A stretch of DNA of 44,285 nucleotides from Actinomycetes bacterium (lineage in GTDB: Bacteria; Actinomycetota; Actinomycetes; Streptosporangiales; Streptosporangiaceae). The notes under the pieces are model-generated. The model made no database searches and was not told where the DNA came from. It saw nothing but the letters and a program-made list of their open reading frames with translations. Where the stretch lies: the NCBI GenBank assembly GCA_025964615.1, contig JAOPYM010000055.1, positions 1 to 44,285 on the forward strand, written 5' to 3'. This document shows positions 23,760 through 32,107 of this stretch, piece by piece; the first letter of the stretch is position 1, and every line of letters begins with the position of its first letter. Both the position numbers and the translations under genes were made by a program.

Positions 23760-26033
23760 TTACGTGCCCGTGATGTGTTCCGGTCGAACCGGTATTCGCA
23801 TTAGGGACTTTCCGGTCGCGGCGCGGACGGCCGCCACGATGGCCGGTGTCGAGGACAGGGTGGGCGGTTCACCCGCTCCGCGCAGCCCGTACGGGGCGTG
23901 CGGGTCGGGGTTCTCCAGGATCTCCAGGCGCATCGGCGGCATGTCCAGGATCGTGGGGATCAGGTAGTCGGTGAAGGACGGGTTCCTGATCAGGCCGCCG
24001 GCCACCTGGATCTCCTCCATCAGCGCGAGGCCGAGGCCCTGGGCGGTGCCGCCGTGGATCTGCCCCTCCAGCGCGATCGGGTTGAGGATCTTCCCGACAT
24101 CCTGGACGGCGGCGAGCTCCACCACCTTGACCAGGCCGAGCTCGACGTCCACGTCGACCACCGCGCGGTGCACGCAGAACGCGAACTGGGTGTGCGCGTC
24201 ACCCTGCCCGGTCAGCTGGTCCATCGGCGCGGTGGCCCGGTGCCGGTACTCGCGGGTCTCCTCGATGACGTCGTCGCCGAGGACCTCCGCCACCGAGGCC
24301 ACGACGATCCCGGAGACCGAAACGATCTTCCCGCCGGACAGCGCGAGGCCGTCGTGGGACAGCTTCTTGGCGGCCAGTTCGAGGAGCCGCTCCCTGACCG
24401 CCTCGCAGGCCGTCTTGACCGCACCGCCCGTGACGTAGGACTGCCGGGAGGCACTTGAGGACCCGGCCGAGCCGACCTGGGTGTCGGCCGGTGCGATGGT
24501 CACGTTCGGTACGCCCAGTTCGGTGCGGGCGATCTGGGCCTTGAGGGTGACCAGGCCCTGGCCGACCTCGGCGGCCGCCGTGTGCACGAGTACTGCGGCC
24601 TCCTCGCCGATCACCTCCAACCGGACCCGGGCCGTCGAGAAGTCGTCGAACCCCTCGGAGTAACAGATGTTCTTGATGCCGATCCCATAGCCGACGCCCC
24701 GCACGATCCCTTCGCCGTGCGTGGAGTTGGCCACCCCGCCGGGCAGGTCCCGCAGGTCCGTCGAGACACCCTCGGGCAGGGGCAGGTCGCGGACCTGTTC
24801 CAGCATGGACGTCAGGGGAGCGGGCATGTCGACGATCTGCCCGGTGGCGATCCGGGAGCCCTCACTGATCGCGTTCCTGATCCGTACCTCCACCGGGTCG
24901 AGCCCGCACGCCTCCGCCAGCCTGTCCAGCTGCGACTCGTACCCGAAGCAGGCCTGCACCGCCCCGAACCCGCGCATCGCCCCGCACGGCGGGTTGTTGG
25001 TGTAGACGCCGTAGGCGTCCAGCGAGATGTTCGGCACGGAGTACGGGCCGACGCCGAGCGAGGCCGCGTTGCCCACGACGGCGGGGGTGGACGAGGCGTA
25101 CGCGCCGCCGTCCAGGATGATCTCGCCCTTCACATAGACCAGGCGACCGTCACGGGTGGCCCCATGCTCATAACGCATCAGCGCCGGATGCCGGTGCACG
25201 TGCCCGAAGAACGACTCCTCCCGGCCGTAAACGATCCGCACCGGCTTGCCGGTGTGCAGCGCGAGCAGGCAGGCGTGGATCTGCATGGACAGGTCCTCGC
25301 GGGCGCCGAACGCGCCGCCGACCCCGGCCAGCGTCAGCCGCACCTTCTCCGGCGGCAGCCCCAGGCACGGCGCGATCTGGTCCTGGTCCACGTGCAGCCA
25401 CTGGGTCGCTACGTAGAGGTCGACGCCGCCGTCCTCGGCGGGCACCGCGAGCCCCGACTCGGGGCCCAGGAACGCCTGGTCCTGCATCCCGACCTCGTAC
25501 TCGCCCGTCACCACGACGTCGGCCTCGAACACCGAGCCCACCCGGATCGGCTGGTGCCGTACGACGTTGCCGCCCGCGTGCACCTTCTCGTAGGACGGGT
25601 CGAGGGCGGCCCGGCGCGGATCGGTCAGCGGTTCGAGGACCTCGTAGACGACCCGGATCAGGGCGCAGGCCCGGCGGGCGGTCTCCGGATGGTCGGCGGC
25701 GACCACGGCGATCGGCTCGCCCTGGTAGCGGACCTGGTCGATGGCGAGCACCGGCTGGTCGGCGTGGTCGACCCCGTACAGCTTGGCGCCCGGCACGTCC
25801 TCGTGGGTGAGCACGGCCTCGACGCCCGGCAGCTTCAGCGCCCCGGTGAGGTCGACCGACAGGATCCGGGCCCGGGGATGCGGGCTGCGCAGGGTCGCGC
25901 CGTGCAGCATCCCGTCCATCCACAGGTCCGACGCGTACGCGAACTCGCCGGTCACCTTCAGCGTGCCGTCCGGCCGGGGCGCACTGGCACCCACCCCGTC
26001 GCGGACGGGGGACGTGACCTGGATGTCGGTCAT
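23760..26033 (-). CDS. xdhB: Xanthine dehydrogenase, molybdopterin-binding subunit
   Basis: A 757-aa large subunit of the xanthine oxidase family, carrying the molybdenum cofactor and oxidising hypoxanthine and xanthine toward urate. Domain order is typical: an a/b hammerhead domain at about residues 25-135 (GEFAYASDLWMDGMLHGATL), then the Mo-binding domains with ATQWLHVDQDQIAPCLGL, VGGAFGAREDLSMQIHAC, GAMRGFGAVQACFGYES and the C-terminal GLRGAGEPPTLS containing the likely catalytic Glu. ATG 26033 overlaps the deaminase stop by 4 bp. It works with the separately encoded FAD and 2Fe-2S subunits upstream. Confidence 0.92.
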   Translation of the reverse strand: MTDIQVTSPVRDGVGASAPRPDGTLKVTGEFAYASDLWMDGMLHGATLRSPHPRARILSVDLTGALKLPGVEAVLTHEDVPGAKLYGVDHADQPVLAIDQVRYQGEPIAVVAADHPETARRACALIRVVYEVLEPLTDPRRAALDPSYEKVHAGGNVVRHQPIRVGSVFEADVVVTGEYEVGMQDQAFLGPESGLAVPAEDGGVDLYVATQWLHVDQDQIAPCLGLPPEKVRLTLAGVGGAFGAREDLSMQIHACLLALHTGKPVRIVYGREESFFGHVHRHPALMRYEHGATRDGRLVYVKGEIILDGGAYASSTPAVVGNAASLGVGPYSVPNISLDAYGVYTNNPPCGAMRGFGAVQACFGYESQLDRLAEACGLDPVEVRIRNAISEGSRIATGQIVDMPAPLTSMLEQVRDLPLPEGVSTDLRDLPGGVANSTHGEGIVRGVGYGIGIKNICYSEGFDDFSTARVRLEVIGEEAAVLVHTAAAEVGQGLVTLKAQIARTELGVPNVTIAPADTQVGSAGSSSASRQSYVTGGAVKTACEAVRERLLELAAKKLSHDGLALSGGKIVSVSGIVVASVAEVLGDDVIEETREYRHRATAPMDQLTGQGDAHTQFAFCVHRAVVDVDVELGLVKVVELAAVQDVGKILNPIALEGQIHGGTAQGLGLALMEEIQVAGGLIRNPSFTDYLIPTILDMPPMRLEILENPDPHAPYGLRGAGEPPTLSSTPAIVAAVRAATGKSLMRIPVRPEHITGT

Positions 26034-27367
26034 CGGGCCTCCAAGAGACGGGCACGAGCGAGGACACCGGCGTGAGCGGCGACGTCCTGGGACAGAGTGC
26101 GCAGTTCGCCGTCGGCCACGACGGTCCGGCCGCCGACCAGCAGCCGGGCCAGCGGGGGAGTCGGACCGAACACCAGCGCCGTGACCGGGTCGCAGACCGC
26201 AGCCCGGAACCCGTCGATGCGCCACAGCGCGATGTCGGCGAGCTTGCCCACCTCCAGGGTGCCGAGCTCGTCGTCCCGGCCCAGGCACCGCGCCCCGCCC
26301 AGCGTGCCGAGTTCCAGGGCCTGCCTTGCCGTCAGCGCCCTCGGCCCGTACGCGGCCCGCTGGAACAGCAGTGCCTGCCGCAGTTCCCCGGCCAGCGAGG
26401 TCAGCTCCGACGAGGCGGGCCCGTCCACGCCGAGCCCCACCGGGGCGCCCGCGTCGAGGAGCTTCGACACCGGCGCGATGCCCGCGCCGAGCCGGCCGTT
26501 GGAACCCGGGCAGTGCGCGACCCCGGTGCCGGTCTGCGCGAACCGCTTGATGTCGCGGTCGTGCAGGTGCACGCAGTGCGCGAACCAGACGTCGTCGCCG
26601 AGCCAGCCGAGCCGCTCCATGTACTCGCCGGGCGTGCAGCCGAACTGCGCCCGGCAGTGCTCCTCCTCGTCGAGTGTCTCGGCGAGATGGGTGTGCAGCC
26701 GTACGCCACGGCGGCGGGCCAGCGCGGCCGCCTCGGTCATCAGCCGCTCGGTCACCGAGAACGGCGAGCACGGCGCCACCGCCACCCGTAGCATCGAGCC
26801 CGGGGAGGGGTCGTGCCAGCGGTCGATCGCCGCCTCGGTGGCGATCAGCGCGGCCTCGGTCTCCTCGACCACCTCGTCGGGAGGCAGCCCGCCCTGCGAC
26901 CGGCCCCGGTCCATCGAGCCCCGGCACGGGTGGAACCGCAGGCCCACCGCCCGGGCCGCCTCGATCTCCGCCTCGAACAGGTCGCCCCGGCCGCGGGGGA
27001 AGACGTAGTGGTGGTCGGTGCTGGTGGTGCAGCCGCTGAGCGCCAGCCAGGCCAGGCCCGCGGTCGCCGCGCCGCCGGCCACCTCGGCGTCCATCCGGGC
27101 CCACAGATCGTAGAGACCGGTCAGCCACTCGAACAGGGTGTGGTCGGTGAACATCCCCTGAGTGGCCCACTGGTACAGGTGGTGGTGGGTGTTGATCAGC
27201 CCGGGGGTGGCCAGGCAGCCGGTGCCGTCGATCCGTTCGGCTCCCTCGACGACGGGGGCGGGGCCGGGACCGACGGCGGTGATCCGGTCGCCGTCGATCA
27301 CGAGATGGCCGCTCGGGTACTCGGGCCCGGCGACCGGCGCGATCGCGCAGTTCTCGATGACGATCAT
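26030..27367 (-). CDS. 8-oxoguanine deaminase-type amidohydrolase
   Basis: A 445-aa metal-dependent amidohydrolase of the ATZ/TRZ-guanine deaminase superfamily. Metal ligands are visible: His61 and His63 in NTHHHLYQWATQG, His in VRLHTHLAET, WFAHCVHL and Asp in GLGVDGPASSE. HHHLYQ fits 8-oxoguanine deaminases, which make urate from 8-oxoguanine. That would feed the adjacent uricase. Guanine deaminase or a related aminohydrolase is the alternative. ATG 27367 overlaps the 2Fe-2S subunit stop, and its own stop overlaps the Mo subunit start, so all are one operon. Confidence 0.85.
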   Translation of the reverse strand: MIVIENCAIAPVAGPEYPSGHLVIDGDRITAVGPGPAPVVEGAERIDGTGCLATPGLINTHHHLYQWATQGMFTDHTLFEWLTGLYDLWARMDAEVAGGAATAGLAWLALSGCTTSTDHHYVFPRGRGDLFEAEIEAARAVGLRFHPCRGSMDRGRSQGGLPPDEVVEETEAALIATEAAIDRWHDPSPGSMLRVAVAPCSPFSVTERLMTEAAALARRRGVRLHTHLAETLDEEEHCRAQFGCTPGEYMERLGWLGDDVWFAHCVHLHDRDIKRFAQTGTGVAHCPGSNGRLGAGIAPVSKLLDAGAPVGLGVDGPASSELTSLAGELRQALLFQRAAYGPRALTARQALELGTLGGARCLGRDDELGTLEVGKLADIALWRIDGFRAAVCDPVTALVFGPTPPLARLLVGGRTVVADGELRTLSQDVAAHAGVLARARLLEAR

Positions 27368-27831
27368 TTCGCAGTCCGGCGGGCGGCGGCGAGCCGTACG
27401 GCGTCGAGGATCTTCTCGTAGCCGGTGCACCGGCACAGGTTCCCGGCGAGGGCCTCGCGGATCTCGGCGTCCTCGGGATCTGGTACCCGTTCGAGCAGGT
27501 CGTGCGCCTGCACGATCAGGCCGGGCGTACAGAACCCGCACTGCACGGCGCCCGCATCCAGGAACGCCTCCTGTACGGGGTCGAGCCCGGTGTCGCTGAG
27601 GCCCTCGACGGTACGGACCGTGCGACCCTCCGCCTGGCCGGCGGCCACCAGGCACGCACAGACCGGCGAGCCGTCCAGGTAGACCGTGCACGAACCGCAT
27701 TCGCCCTGCTCGCAGGCGTTCTTGGAGCCCGGCAGCCCGCACCGCTCGCGCAGCACGTACAGCAGGGACTCGCCCTCCCAGACGTCGTCCACGGTCTGTT
27801 GCGAGCCGTTCACCGTGAAGGTCACACGCAT
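27364..27831 (-). CDS. xdhC: Xanthine dehydrogenase, 2Fe-2S subunit
   Basis: A 155-aa electron-transfer subunit with two [2Fe-2S] clusters. The ferredoxin-like cluster uses Cys40, Cys45, Cys48 and Cys60 ([22 protein letters not shown]); the second, helical cluster uses Cys98, Cys101, Cys133 and Cys135 ([22 protein letters not shown]). All eight ligands are present. It passes electrons from the Mo centre to FAD. The start overlaps the end of the FAD subunit gene by 10 bp. Confidence 0.94.
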   Translation of the reverse strand: MRVTFTVNGSQQTVDDVWEGESLLYVLRERCGLPGSKNACEQGECGSCTVYLDGSPVCACLVAAGQAEGRTVRTVEGLSDTGLDPVQEAFLDAGAVQCGFCTPGLIVQAHDLLERVPDPEDAEIREALAGNLCRCTGYEKILDAVRLAAARRTAK

Positions 27832-28670
27832 CGGTACTCCTCCCAGCTCCAGGTCAGGGTGCGGCGGGCGAGCACCGACAGGGCGTGCCTGCGGTACGCC
27901 GCGGTGCCCCGGACGTCGTCGATCGGGCTCGCCGCGGCGGCCACCAGTTCCCCGAACCGGTTCGCGACGGCCCGGTCCAGCGGGCCGTCCCAGTCGAGTT
28001 CGGCGCCAAGGAACTCCTCCGCCGCGTGCGCACGCAGCGGGGTCGGGGCGGCCGAGCCGATGCCGGTTCCGACCCTGCGCTGCGCCGGGTGCAGGGCGAT
28101 CCCGAACGAGCAGACCGCGATCACCATCGCATTCCGGGTGCCGATCTTGGAGAACTGCTGAGGGCCTCCGGTCACCGGAATCCCGATGGCGCGGATCAGC
28201 TCGCCGGGCTGGAGCGCACTGCGCTTGGGCCCGAGGAAGAACTCGTCGACCGCGATGATCCGTACGCCCCGTACCGACTCCACCTCCACCTCCGCGCCGG
28301 CCGCGAGCAGCGCCGGGTGCGCGTCGCCGGCGGGGGAGGCCGAGCCGAGATTGCCGCCGACCGTGGCGCGGTTGCGGATCTGCGGCGAGCCGACCGTGCG
28401 GGAGGCGATCGCCAGGCCCGGCAGCAGGTCACCCAACTCGGTGATGATCCTGCTGTACGGCACGCCCGCGCCGAGCCGGACCACCCCGTCGCGCAGTTCC
28501 CACTCCGCGAGTTCCGGGATCGCGGTCAGGTCGAGCAGCGCGGACGGGCGGGACCGGTCGAAGTTCAGCTCGACCATCACGTCGGTCCCGCCCAGGATGG
28601 GCCTGGCCTCGGGGTCGGCCGCCTTCGCGGCCAGCGCCTCCGCCCACGTCATCGGCCTCAGGAAGTCCAT
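27822..28670 (-). CDS. xdhA: Xanthine dehydrogenase, FAD-binding subunit
   Basis: A 282-aa subunit of the CO dehydrogenase/xanthine dehydrogenase FAD-binding family. Landmarks: MDFLRPMTWAEALAAKA, the FAD loop ARPILGGTDVMVELN, and the second FAD motif ATVGGNLGSASPAGDAHPAL. The C-terminal domain (about 180-280) follows with SKIGTRNAMVIAVCS. The start chosen is ATG 28670, with AAGG 8 nt upstream and where family members begin; in-frame ATGs at 28676 and 28691 would overlap or touch the uricase end. It is the third gene of the operon after uricase. Confidence 0.9.
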   Translation of the reverse strand: MDFLRPMTWAEALAAKAADPEARPILGGTDVMVELNFDRSRPSALLDLTAIPELAEWELRDGVVRLGAGVPYSRIITELGDLLPGLAIASRTVGSPQIRNRATVGGNLGSASPAGDAHPALLAAGAEVEVESVRGVRIIAVDEFFLGPKRSALQPGELIRAIGIPVTGGPQQFSKIGTRNAMVIAVCSFGIALHPAQRRVGTGIGSAAPTPLRAHAAEEFLGAELDWDGPLDRAVANRFGELVAAAASPIDDVRGTAAYRRHALSVLARRTLTWSWEEYRCV

Positions 28671-28684
28671 ACTCATGGCCTTAC

Positions 28685-29539
28685 TCACCATGCCTCCTCG
28701 GCGGTCGGGATGTCGTCGCGCAGGACCGTGCCCTCGATCAGTCCGTAGGGACGGTCGGCGGCGAAGAAGACCTCGTTGGGGTTGTCCAGGCCGAACGGCT
28801 CCAGATCGACGACGAAGTGGTGCTTGTTCGGCATGGCGAACCTGATCTCGGCGATCTCCTCGTGCTCCTCCAGGACCCGGCGGCCCATCGTGAACAGGGT
28901 CTGCTGCAGGGACAGGCTGTGGGTGCCGGCGAAGGTCTGCACCAGGAGGTCCCTGATCTTCGGGTACGAGGCGTCCCAGTCGGACTCGGCGGACCGGTGC
29001 CGCCACTGTGCGGTGACCGCAGTGGCCAGGATCCGGTCCCTGGTCTCCTGGAGGGTGGTGTACGGGTCGGTGGCGAAGCCCCAGAACTCCGAGCCGGTGG
29101 AGTTGAGCAGCACGAGGTCCTTGAGCCCCGACACGACATGCGTACCGCCCGCCGAGTGTGTGACCCGGGCCGTACGGACCTCGGTGCCGCGCCGGACGAA
29201 GGAGTGCCCGGCAACGCGGTCCCAGGTGTACTCCTCGACGTCCAGGCGGGCCCAGGTGATCGGCTCCTGGGACCCGACGAAATGCCTGGCGAGCAGCAGC
29301 GCGAACTCCTCGGGGGAGGCGATGCCGTGCTCGCGGGCGAACGCGTACACGGTGTTCTTCTGCGAATCGGTCGGCAGCGCAGGAGTGTTGTCGCCGGACA
29401 GGAAGACCGCGTCCAGTTCCCCGGCGAGCGCCACGCTCACGTTGAGGTCGCGAAGTTCGTGGGCGGGACCGTCGCGGGTCACCCGCACCACCCTGGTCTC
29501 GGCCTTGCCGTACTGATTGCCGCCGAGCACGATCGTCAT
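28685..29539 (-). CDS. Urate oxidase (uricase)
   Basis: A 284-aa cofactor-free uricase that oxidises urate to 5-hydroxyisourate. The T-fold repeats carry the conserved active-site segments: PTDSQKNTVYAFAREHGI (Thr and Lys region), STGSEFWGFATDPYTTL, EIRFAMPNKHHFVVDL and the final DNPNEVFFAADRPYG. Product handling is encoded by the HIU hydrolase and OHCU decarboxylase upstream. ATG 29539 lacks a good ribosome site; the sequence before it belongs to the inserted tnpB element, so the insertion may have removed the native signal and the gene may depend on the element for expression. Confidence 0.95.
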   Translation of the reverse strand: MTIVLGGNQYGKAETRVVRVTRDGPAHELRDLNVSVALAGELDAVFLSGDNTPALPTDSQKNTVYAFAREHGIASPEEFALLLARHFVGSQEPITWARLDVEEYTWDRVAGHSFVRRGTEVRTARVTHSAGGTHVVSGLKDLVLLNSTGSEFWGFATDPYTTLQETRDRILATAVTAQWRHRSAESDWDASYPKIRDLLVQTFAGTHSLSLQQTLFTMGRRVLEEHEEIAEIRFAMPNKHHFVVDLEPFGLDNPNEVFFAADRPYGLIEGTVLRDDIPTAEEAW

Positions 29540-29664
29540 CGGACATCTACAGCGTGGAGTCTCCGGCCTTCAGGCCGGGGAGGAAACGCGGCACGGTGCT
29601 GCACTTCTCGTCCTTTCTCGAACACACGCACGGATTGAACTGATCTTGTGGGAGAATGTGAGGC

Positions 29665-30774
29665 ATGGGGAGGGTGGTGAAACGGGCGTTCAAATACCGC
29701 TTCTGCCCGTCCCCCGAACAGGCCCGGGAGCTTTCGCGCACGTTCGGTTGCGTCCGCCTGGTCTACAACAAGGCCCTCGAGGAACGCACCCGCGCGTACA
29801 CCGTCGAGGGCCGCAAGGTCTCCTACGTGGAGTCCTCGGCGCTCCTGACCGAGTGGAAGAGAACCGAGGGCTTGGCGTTTCTGAACGAGGTGTCGTCGGT
29901 GCCGCTCCAGCAGGGCCTGCGCCATCTTCAGGCCGGGTTCGCGAACTTCTTCGCCAAACGCGCCAAGTACCCGACGTTCAAGTCGAAGAAGAAATCCCAG
30001 GCGTCGGCTGAATACACCCGCTCCGGGTTCCGGTGGCGTGACGGCGCCTTGACGCTGGCGAAGATGAGCGAGCCGCTGAACATCGTGTGGTCGCGTCCGC
30101 TTCCCGAGGGCGCGCAGCCGTCCACGGTCACCGTGTCGTGCGACGCGGCGGGGCGCTGGCATGTGTCGATCCTGGTCGAGGACACCATCGCCCGCCTGGA
30201 CCCCGCCGCCCACGCGGTCGGTGTGGACGCTGGGATCACCTCCCTGGTCACCCTGTCGACCGGCGAGAAGATCACCAACCCCAAGCATGAACGCCGCGAC
30301 CGCAAACGGCTGGCCAAGGCCCAGCGGGAGCTGACCCGCAAGGCCAAGGGCTCCAACAACCGGCGCAAGGCCCGGCTGAAGGTCGCCCGCGTGCATGCGC
30401 GGATCACCGACCGGCGGCGGGACTTCCTGCATAAGCTGACCACCCGTCTCGTCCGTGAGAACCAAACGGTCGTGATCGAGGACCTGTCCGTTCGTAACAT
30501 GGTCGGCAACCACAGCCTGGCCCGCGCCATCTCCGACGCCGCGTGGCGGGATATGCGCGGCATGCTGGAGTACAAGTGCTCCTGGTACGGGCGTGAGCTG
30601 ATCGCGGTGGACCGCTGGTTCCCGAGCAGCAAGCTGTGCTCGGGGTGCGGAACCATCGCGGGCAAGATGCCACTGAACATCCGCGACTGGGTGTGCGCCG
30701 CCTGTGGTGTGACCCACGACCGGGATGTGAACGCCGCGAAGAACATCCTCGCCGCCGGGCTGGCGGAGAGGTGA
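29665..30774 (+). CDS. tnpB: TnpB, IS605-family RNA-guided nuclease
   Basis: A 369-aa TnpB with a complete catalytic set. The N-terminal segment (FKYRFCPSPEQARELSRTFG, RLVYNKALEER) is the conserved wedge/REC start. RuvC residues are Asp188 (AVGVDAGITSLV), Glu272 (VVIEDLSVRNM) and Asp354 (THDRDVNAAKNI). A zinc ribbon uses Cys325, Cys328, Cys344 and Cys347 (KLCSGCG, WVCAACG). Known TnpBs are guided by an RNA from their own 3' end and help retain the transposon. The frame is undamaged, so recent insertion or selection is likely. Confidence 0.93.
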   Translation: MGRVVKRAFKYRFCPSPEQARELSRTFGCVRLVYNKALEERTRAYTVEGRKVSYVESSALLTEWKRTEGLAFLNEVSSVPLQQGLRHLQAGFANFFAKRAKYPTFKSKKKSQASAEYTRSGFRWRDGALTLAKMSEPLNIVWSRPLPEGAQPSTVTVSCDAAGRWHVSILVEDTIARLDPAAHAVGVDAGITSLVTLSTGEKITNPKHERRDRKRLAKAQRELTRKAKGSNNRRKARLKVARVHARITDRRRDFLHKLTTRLVRENQTVVIEDLSVRNMVGNHSLARAISDAAWRDMRGMLEYKCSWYGRELIAVDRWFPSSKLCSGCGTIAGKMPLNIRDWVCAACGVTHDRDVNAAKNILAAGLAER

Positions 30775-30876
30775 AACGCCTGTGGAGCTGATGTAAGACC
30801 TCAAGAGGAGACCTCCTCGGCGGGCGATCGGCGACGAAACAGGAATCCCCTCCCATCAGGGAGGAGAGCAGTCAAG
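30690..30876 (+). ncRNA. Probable omega RNA (TnpB guide scaffold)
   Basis: In characterised IS605 elements the guide RNA spans the 3' end of tnpB and the right end, with the guide starting just outside the element. Here that region holds two stable hairpins (near 30803-30816 and 30850-30865) before the predicted edge. By position the guide would read into the 3' end of the HIU hydrolase gene. Extent is inferred from family knowledge, not from a matched covariance model. Confidence 0.45.
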
Positions 30877-30879
30877 TGT

Positions 30880-31206
30880 CTAGCTCCCCCTGTAAGTCGA
30901 GTAGCCGAACGGGCTGACCAGCAATGGCACGTGGTGGTGCCCTCCCGGATCGGTGATCGCGAAGACCACGCTGACCTCGGGGTAGAAGGTCTCCTGGCCG
31001 CGCGCCTGGAAGTAAGGACCGGTCCCGAACCGCAGCCGGTAGGTGCCCGCACCGGTCACCGGCAGATCCTTCAGGCGCCCGTCGGCATCGGTCTCGCCCT
31101 CGGCGGCGGGAACCCAGGTCTGGCCATCGTAGTGGTCCAGCCGGACCGATACCCCGCCCGCGGGGCGTCCCCGTGCGGTGTCCAGGACGTGGGTACTGAG
31201 TGTCAA
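30880..31206 (-). CDS. 5-hydroxyisourate hydrolase (transthyretin-like)
   Basis: A 108-aa transthyretin-related protein that converts 5-hydroxyisourate to OHCU. The N-terminal STHVLDTARGRPA holds the active-site His6, followed by LRFGTGPYF, GGHHHVPLLVSPFGYSTY and the diagnostic C-terminal YRGS, so it is intact. The start is TTG 31206, overlapping the OHCU decarboxylase stop by 4 bases (TTGA). The tnpB element begins within a few bases after its stop codon and separates it from uricase. Confidence 0.93.
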   Translation of the reverse strand: MTLSTHVLDTARGRPAGGVSVRLDHYDGQTWVPAAEGETDADGRLKDLPVTGAGTYRLRFGTGPYFQARGQETFYPEVSVVFAITDPGGHHHVPLLVSPFGYSTYRGS

Positions 31207-31691
31207 GGGTGCTCCAGGAGTTTGGCGAGCCGCAGGTGCGTGATCTTCAACAGTTCACCGCGTACCGTGCGGTGCTCGGTGGCGTCGTCGTGGCCGAGAC
31301 GCCTTTCCAGATCCTCCAGCATCTCCCGTGCCGAGAGCCCGGTCGCGCAGATGAGGAAGACCCGCCCGAACCGCTTCTCATAGGCGAGGTTGCCCTCGCG
31401 GAGCGCGGACCTCGCGTCCTCGCCGACCCCGGCCTGCTCGCCGCGCGACCAGGCCGCCGCACGGCCGGTCCCCTCAGGCCGGTCCCCGATGCGGGGGTGC
31501 GCGGCCAGCGGCTCGTCGAGGTCAAGGCCATCGAAGGCCGCGTCGGCCGCCGCGTTCAGAGCGGCCTCGTCCTTGTACGGTCTGCGCGCGGCGACCTGGG
31601 CGGCCCATTCCGCCGAGGCGCAGCACGCCCGCAGCTCCCGCTTGGCATCGGCGGGCGGAAGGGCGTTGAACCACGTCAGGCCGCTGGTCAT
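31203..31691 (-). CDS. OHCU decarboxylase
   Basis: A 162-aa 2-oxo-4-hydroxy-4-carboxy-5-ureidoimidazoline decarboxylase, the last step giving S-allantoin. The signature LAAHPRIGDRP contains the catalytic His (about residue 67), preceded by ELRACCASAEWAAQVAARRP and followed by FGRVFLICATGLSAREMLED. It is the first gene of the urate branch; the ATG is at 31691 and the promoter must lie between it and the PucR remnant on the opposite strand. Confidence 0.93.
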   Translation of the reverse strand: MTSGLTWFNALPPADAKRELRACCASAEWAAQVAARRPYKDEAALNAAADAAFDGLDLDEPLAAHPRIGDRPEGTGRAAAWSRGEQAGVGEDARSALREGNLAYEKRFGRVFLICATGLSAREMLEDLERRLGHDDATEHRTVRGELLKITHLRLAKLLEHP

Positions 31692-31739
31692 GATTCCAGT
31701 AGACCAGGTCGCCGGAGGGTCCTCTACCGGCGGATGTCA

Positions 31740-31931
31740 TGAAGAGCGAGGCCACCAACGCTGGAATCGTTCCTCTACTGCAGCGGCTCGTGGAACCGGT
31801 GCGCGGCGCAGCTGCATGTCCACGTGAACACACTTCGCTATCGAATCCGCCGAATAGAGGAACTCACCGGCCGGGATCTCGGCACACTGGAGAACCGGGT
31901 GGATCTCTTCCTGGCCCTGCGGGCCACGTAG
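31740..31931 (+). pseudogene. PucR-family regulator remnant, C-terminal HTH only
   Basis: From CTG 31761 to TAG 31929-31931 the plus strand reads a PucR C-terminal helix-turn-helix without interruption: LESFLYCSGSWNRCAAQLHV, then HVNTLRYRIRRIEELTGRDL, then RVDLFLALRAT. An in-frame TGA lies shortly upstream at about 31738 and there is no start codon. PucR proteins are normally 400-550 aa, so about 85-90% of the gene is gone. Its position, divergent from the OHCU decarboxylase gene, is where the activator or repressor of the purine operon normally sits. Confidence 0.82.
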
Positions 31932-31938
31932 CGGTTCT

Positions 31939-32052
31939 TCAGCAGCAGTGCACGCGCGGGCCGGTCGCCCATGCGGCCGCCGTACTCGACATCGGAACGG
32001 AAATCGTGAGTGCGGCGATGAAGACAATGATGAGGGCGGCCGACCGCTTCAT
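31939..32052 (-). CDS. Candidate small secreted peptide, 37 aa
   Basis: ATG 32052, with AAAGG 7-8 nt upstream, opens a 37-codon frame ending TGA at 31939. The peptide is a textbook signal sequence: basic start MKRS, hydrophobic AALIIVFIAALTISVP, small-residue region SSTAAA, giving a predicted mature piece of about ten residues (WATGPRVHCC) that ends in two Cys. It is divergent from an HTH-TPR regulator gene only 55 bp away. That geometry resembles peptide-pheromone/receptor pairs (RRNPP type), but no homologue is recognised. It could also be a non-functional chance ORF or a lipoprotein-like fragment. Confidence 0.5.
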   Translation of the reverse strand: MKRSAALIIVFIAALTISVPMSSTAAAWATGPRVHCC

Positions 32053-32107
32053 GTGATGACCTTTCCCGTGCGGGCTCATTGTGGTTAATTAGTTACAGGG
32101 AGCAATA
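32053..32107. promoter_or_regulatory. Divergent promoter region of the peptide and HTH-TPR genes
   Basis: Only 55 bp separate the two starts. It is locally AT-rich (GTGGTTAATTAGTTAC around 32081-32096, containing the palindrome TAATTA) and contains AGGGAG 7 nt before the regulator ATG. Promoters of both genes must overlap here or lie inside the opposite gene, so the regulator could control both. Confidence 0.4.

Larger units (their letters stand above)
29545..30876 (+). mobile_element. tnpB-only IS200/IS605-type element
   Basis: About 1.33 kb carrying only tnpB, filling the space between uricase and HIU hydrolase on the opposite strand. The left end has a hairpin CCGGCC-TTCA-GGCCGG near 29562-29577. 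The right end has GAGGA-GACC-TCCTC near 30803-30816 and CCTCCC-ATCA-GGGAGG near 30850-30865. Subterminal hairpins instead of inverted repeats are typical of the family. There is no tnpA, so it would need a transposase in trans. Edges are approximate: the right end must be before the HIU hydrolase stop at 30880 and the left end after the uricase ATG. Confidence 0.75.

Noticed and set aside
29545-30876. The tnpB element as source of the palindromic repeat family
   Set aside because: Its terminal hairpins (CCGGCC/GGCCGG, CCTCCC/GGGAGG) share no sequence with the 27-bp arms of the repeats.
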